A stretch of 7,957 nucleotides of DNA from Belnapia sp. (GTDB lineage: Bacteria > Pseudomonadota > Alphaproteobacteria > Acetobacterales > Acetobacteraceae), in assembly GCA_028291445.1 (NCBI GenBank), contig JAQGIA010000637.1, forward strand, positions 1 to 7,957, in the 5' to 3' direction. Positions within the stretch are counted from its first letter, which is position 1. Each line of letters starts with the position of its first letter. A program made the position numbers and the translations under genes. The notes below the pieces were generated by a model. That model was given only the letters and a program-made list of their open reading frames with translations, was not told the DNA's origin and searched no databases. This document shows positions 5,686 through 7,957 of this stretch, piece after piece.

Positions 5686-7356
5686 ATGCGCGACCAAACC
5701 CTCGAAGACATCCTCGCCCGCCGTGGCGCCGTGACGCGGATCGCCACCGGCCTCGGCATTTCCCCCGCAGCCGTATCGCAATGGCAGCGCATCCCGGCCG
5801 ACCGGGTGGGCGAGCTCGCCCGGCTGCTCGACCTGCCGCCGCACCGGCTGCGGCCGGATCTCCACCAGGCGCCCGTCGCCGCCCCCCCCGCCGCCAATGC
5901 CCAGGAAGGGACCTCCCCTCGCATGGCCACCCGCATCCCGCTGCGCCGCCGCCGCCGGACCAAGATCATCGCAACGCTCGGCCAGGCCAGCTCGACGCCG
6001 GAGTTGATCGAGCGGCTGTACCGCGCCGGCGCCGATGTCTTCCGGCTGAATTTAACCCATGGCAGCCATGCAGACCATGCCGACCGGATCACCATCATCC
6101 GGGCGCTGGAGCAGAAGGTCGGCCGCCCGATCGGCATCCTGGCCGATGTGCAGGGGCCGAAGCTGCGGGTCGGGCGGTTCCAGGGCGGCCGGGTCCAGCT
6201 GCAGACCGGCCAGCTCTTCCGCCTCGACCTCAGCCCCACGCCGGGCGACGTGCGCCGGGTGCAGCTGCCGCATCCCGAGATCATCAAGGCGGCGCAGATC
6301 GGCACCTCGCTGCTGCTCGACGACGGCAAGCTGCGGCTGCGCGTGGTCCGCGTCCGGGAGGACCACCTGGAGACCGAGATCGTGGTCGGCGGGCCGCTGT
6401 CCGACCGGAAGGGGGTCAATGTTCCCGACGTGGCGCTGCCGATCCCGGCGCTGACGCCGAAGGACCGCGAGGACCTCGCCTTCGTGCTGCCGCTGGGCAT
6501 CGAGTACATCGGCCTCAGCTTCGTCCAGCGGCCGGAGGATGTGGCCGAATGCCAGGCGATCTGCGCCGGCCGCGCCCTGGTGATGGTGAAGATGGAGAAG
6601 CCGCAGGCGGTCGAGAACCTCGACGCCATCGTGGCGCTGGCCGATTGCGTGATGGTGGCGCGCGGCGACCTCGGCGTGGAACTGCCGGCCGAGGAAGTGC
6701 CGCTGGTGCAGAAGAAGATCGTCCGCGCCGCGCGCGCCGCCGGCAAGCCGGTGGTGGTCGCGACCCAGATGCTGGAGAGCATGATCTCCGCCCCCGCGCC
6801 GACCCGGGCCGAGGCCTCGGACGTGGCGACGGCGGTTTTCGACGGCGCCGATGCGGTGATGCTCTCGGCCGAGACCGCGGCGGGGCAATACCCCTTCGAG
6901 GCGGTGAACATCATGGACCGCATCGTGGCGCGGGTGGAGCAGGACCCGGGCTGGCGCCAGCTGACCGATAATTCCCGCCCCGATCCGGAGCCGAACAGCG
7001 CCGGCGCCATCGCCGCCGCCGCCCGGCAGGTGGCGCATACCATCAAGGCGCAGGTGATCGCGACCTTCACCAGCACCGGCTCGACCACCTTGCGGGTCGC
7101 GCGGGAGCGGCCGGATTGCCCGATCCTCGGGCTGACCGCCAGCATCGCCTCGGCCCGCCGGCTGGCGGTGGTCTGGGGAGTGCACCCGCTGGTCTCGCAG
7201 GAGCCGCATTCGATGACCGACATGGTGGCCAAGGCGCTGCGGGCCGCGCAATCCGAAGGCTTCGCGGTGCTGGGGCAGGAAGTGGTGGTGACCGCCGGGG
7301 TGCCCTTCGGCACGGCGGGCACGACCAATGCGCTGCGGGTTGCCACGGTGAAGTAG
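5686..7356 (+). CDS. pyk: Pyruvate kinase with an N-terminal YdaS/Cro-like helix-turn-helix domain
   Basis: A 556-residue protein. Residues 1-60 form a compact HTH: helices about 5-13 and 15-22, turn and recognition helix ISPAAVSQWQR (25-35), then IPADRVGELARLLDL and the YdaS-type ending HRLRPDL. Residues 61-79 are an Ala/Pro linker. From M80 (ATG 5923) a normal-length 477-residue pyruvate kinase follows, catalysing PEP + ADP to pyruvate + ATP. Seen motifs: RLNLTHG (R120, N122, H125), ADVQGPKLRVG (D154, K159), VKMEKP (K302, E304), VARGDLGVELP (D327), ATQMLES (T360) and MLSAETAAGQYP. K159 stands where potassium-dependent enzymes have Glu. The C-terminal domain is complete (GTAGTTNALRV). No stop separates the HTH from the kinase. 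The ATG at 5686 lacks a clear ribosome site, whereas AGGAAGGG (5903-5910) precedes the internal ATG by 12 bases, so two isoforms are possible. Kinase identity is firm; the DNA-binding role is inferred. Confidence 0.92.
   Translation: MRDQTLEDILARRGAVTRIATGLGISPAAVSQWQRIPADRVGELARLLDLPPHRLRPDLHQAPVAAPPAANAQEGTSPRMATRIPLRRRRRTKIIATLGQASSTPELIERLYRAGADVFRLNLTHGSHADHADRITIIRALEQKVGRPIGILADVQGPKLRVGRFQGGRVQLQTGQLFRLDLSPTPGDVRRVQLPHPEIIKAAQIGTSLLLDDGKLRLRVVRVREDHLETEIVVGGPLSDRKGVNVPDVALPIPALTPKDREDLAFVLPLGIEYIGLSFVQRPEDVAECQAICAGRALVMVKMEKPQAVENLDAIVALADCVMVARGDLGVELPAEEVPLVQKKIVRAARAAGKPVVVATQMLESMISAPAPTRAEASDVATAVFDGADAVMLSAETAAGQYPFEAVNIMDRIVARVEQDPGWRQLTDNSRPDPEPNSAGAIAAAARQVAHTIKAQVIATFTSTGSTTLRVARERPDCPILGLTASIASARRLAVVWGVHPLVSQEPHSMTDMVAKALRAAQSEGFAVLGQEVVVTAGVPFGTAGTTNALRVATVK
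5882..5889 (+). repeat. Eight-base C homopolymer in the HTH-to-kinase linker
   Basis: An uninterrupted run of eight C encodes the Ala-Pro-Pro of the linker joining the HTH to the kinase. Losing one C would shift the HTH frame to a stop near 6005, leaving an HTH protein of about 106 residues. The kinase could still be translated from ATG 5923. The tract is therefore both a possible slippage site and a possible sequencing weak spot for the fusion call. Confidence 0.6.
5903..5910 (+). promoter_or_regulatory. Possible internal ribosome binding site for an HTH-less pyruvate kinase
   Basis: AGGAAGGG lies 12 bases before ATG 5923. That ATG starts the canonical pyruvate kinase (MATRIPLRRRRRTKIIATLGQ). 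The spacing is longer than ideal, but the motif is better than anything in front of the 5686 start. It would allow a 477-residue isoform. Confidence 0.35.
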
Positions 7357-7393
7357 CCGGTGGCCCAATGGCCGCGACCTGGGCAGGCCCGGG

Positions 7394-7400
7394 GGAGGAG
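7394..7400 (+). promoter_or_regulatory. Ribosome binding site of the dihydroxyacetone kinase gene
   Basis: GGAGGAG lies five bases before ATG 7406 in the 49-base gap after the pyruvate kinase stop. It is a strong site. The short gap shows no obvious terminator or promoter, consistent with co-transcription. Confidence 0.7.
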
Positions 7401-7405
7401 CGGCC

Positions 7406-7957
7406 ATGAAGAAGCTGGTGAACGACCCGCGCCGGGTGGTGCGGGAGATGCTGGAGGGGCTCTGCGACCTCCACCCCGGCCTGGCGCTGCTGGCGGATGA
7501 GGATGTGGTGGTGCGCGCCGACCTGCCCGAGGCCGCGGCGCGGCCGGTGGCGGTGCTTTCCGGCGGCGGGGCAGGGCATGAGCCGGCGCATGCGGGCTAT
7601 GTCGGACCGGGGCTGCTGGCCGGGGCCATCGTGGGGGATGTCTTCACCTCGCCCAGCGCCGATGCGGTGCTGGCGGGGATCCGCGCCGCGGCCGGGCCGG
7701 CGGGGGCGGTGCTCATCGTCAAGAATTACACCGGCGACCGGCTGAATTTCGGCCTGGCCGCCGAGCTGGCGCGAGCCGCCGGCATCCCCTGCGAGGTGGT
7801 GGTGGTCGCCGACGACGTGGCGCTGCGCGAGACCGTGCCGCCGGAGCGCCGCCGTGGCATCGCCGGGACCGTGCTGATCCACAAGCTGGCCGGGGCGGCG
7901 GCGGCGGCCGGGCAGGGGGTCGCCGCGGTGGCGGCGGTGGCGCGGGCGGCGGCGGCC
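7406..7957 (+). CDS. dhaK: Dihydroxyacetone kinase, DhaK (DAK1) domain, N-terminal part (runs off window)
   Basis: The first 184 residues of a DhaK-type kinase that converts dihydroxyacetone to DHAP. It opens with MKKLVNDPRRVVREMLEG, typical of the family. It then shows LSGGGAGHEPAHAGYVG (51-67), whose H58 corresponds to His56 of E. coli DhaK; GDVFTSPS (77-84); IVKNYTGDRLNFGLA (104-118), with D111 matching E. coli Asp109; VVVADDVAL; and GTVLIHKLAGAAA (154-166). The histidine that binds substrate covalently (His218 in E. coli) lies beyond the window end. It cannot be told whether the gene continues into a DhaL/DAK2 domain (ATP-dependent type), is a separate subunit of a PTS-dependent system, or acts on another ketotriose or tetrose such as erythrulose. 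It follows the pyruvate kinase gene after 49 bases on the same strand, which suggests one operon. Confidence 0.92.
   Translation, partial: MKKLVNDPRRVVREMLEGLCDLHPGLALLADEDVVVRADLPEAAARPVAVLSGGGAGHEPAHAGYVGPGLLAGAIVGDVFTSPSADAVLAGIRAAAGPAGAVLIVKNYTGDRLNFGLAAELARAAGIPCEVVVVADDVALRETVPPERRRGIAGTVLIHKLAGAAAAAGQGVAAVAAVARAAAA

Noticed and set aside
5686..5880. Separate YdaS-type antitoxin or phage repressor gene
   Set aside because: There is no stop codon before the pyruvate kinase, no partner toxin next to it and no phage gene nearby. As sequenced it is part of the kinase frame.
5664..7346. 560-codon minus-strand open frame opposite pyruvate kinase, and a second one at 6052-7407
   Set aside because: Both are Ser/Arg/Ala- or His/Arg-rich with no motifs. 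The + strand pyruvate kinase explains the region completely.
1..7957. tRNA, rRNA, CRISPR array, insertion sequence or riboswitch
   Set aside because: Both strands were read for cloverleaf ends, regularly spaced repeats, transposase motifs and known aptamer-like cores in the short gaps; none was recognisable.

Overview
This window is about 8 kb of very GC-rich DNA, with G or C at nearly every third codon position. It looks like an alphaproteobacterial chromosome, most likely Acetobacteraceae of the Roseomonas type. That placement is an inference. It rests on base composition, on a GapR/DUF2312 gene next to a DUF1244 gene, on the alphaproteobacterial style of the pyruvate kinase, and on GC-rich extragenic hairpins. 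No rRNA, tRNA, CRISPR array, transposase or phage gene is visible. No gene-free stretch exceeds 300 bases.

Left part (1-4227): the window opens with the last 43 codons of a + strand gene ending in a hydrophobic helix. It converges on a large minus-strand gene (260-3130) for a soluble hybrid sensor histidine kinase with four PAS domains, HisKA, HATPase and a C-terminal receiver. Upstream, on the same strand, are a GapR-like nucleoid protein (DUF2312, 3286-3612) and a small DUF1244 protein (3883-4227). The gaps between these three hold structured DNA: a tandem repeat enclosed by an inverted repeat (3156-3199), direct repeats (3681-3717), and a hairpin cluster with a 13-bp perfect stem (3774-3874).

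Right part (4314-7957): this is a + strand carbon-metabolism run of glycerate 2-kinase (TtuD/GckA type), pyruvate kinase, and the start of a dihydroxyacetone kinase DhaK domain that runs off the window. Glycerate kinase makes 2-phosphoglycerate, which enolase turns into PEP, the substrate of pyruvate kinase. DHA kinase feeds DHAP into the same lower glycolysis. The run therefore looks like a triose/glycerate utilisation module.

The most unusual item is the pyruvate kinase. Its reading frame is open through an extra N-terminus of about 79 residues that contains a YdaS/Cro-like helix-turn-helix ending in the family-typical LRPDL motif. After a short Ala/Pro linker encoded across a run of eight C, the canonical pyruvate kinase begins at an internal ATG (5923). 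The short gap in front of this gene is an AT-rich island. It holds a 26-bp near-perfect dyad and three CTTAAT/ATTAAG boxes. Together these suggest a pyruvate kinase that may bind DNA and regulate its own promoter, possibly with a second, HTH-less isoform made from the internal start. This is a hypothesis drawn from sequence alone.
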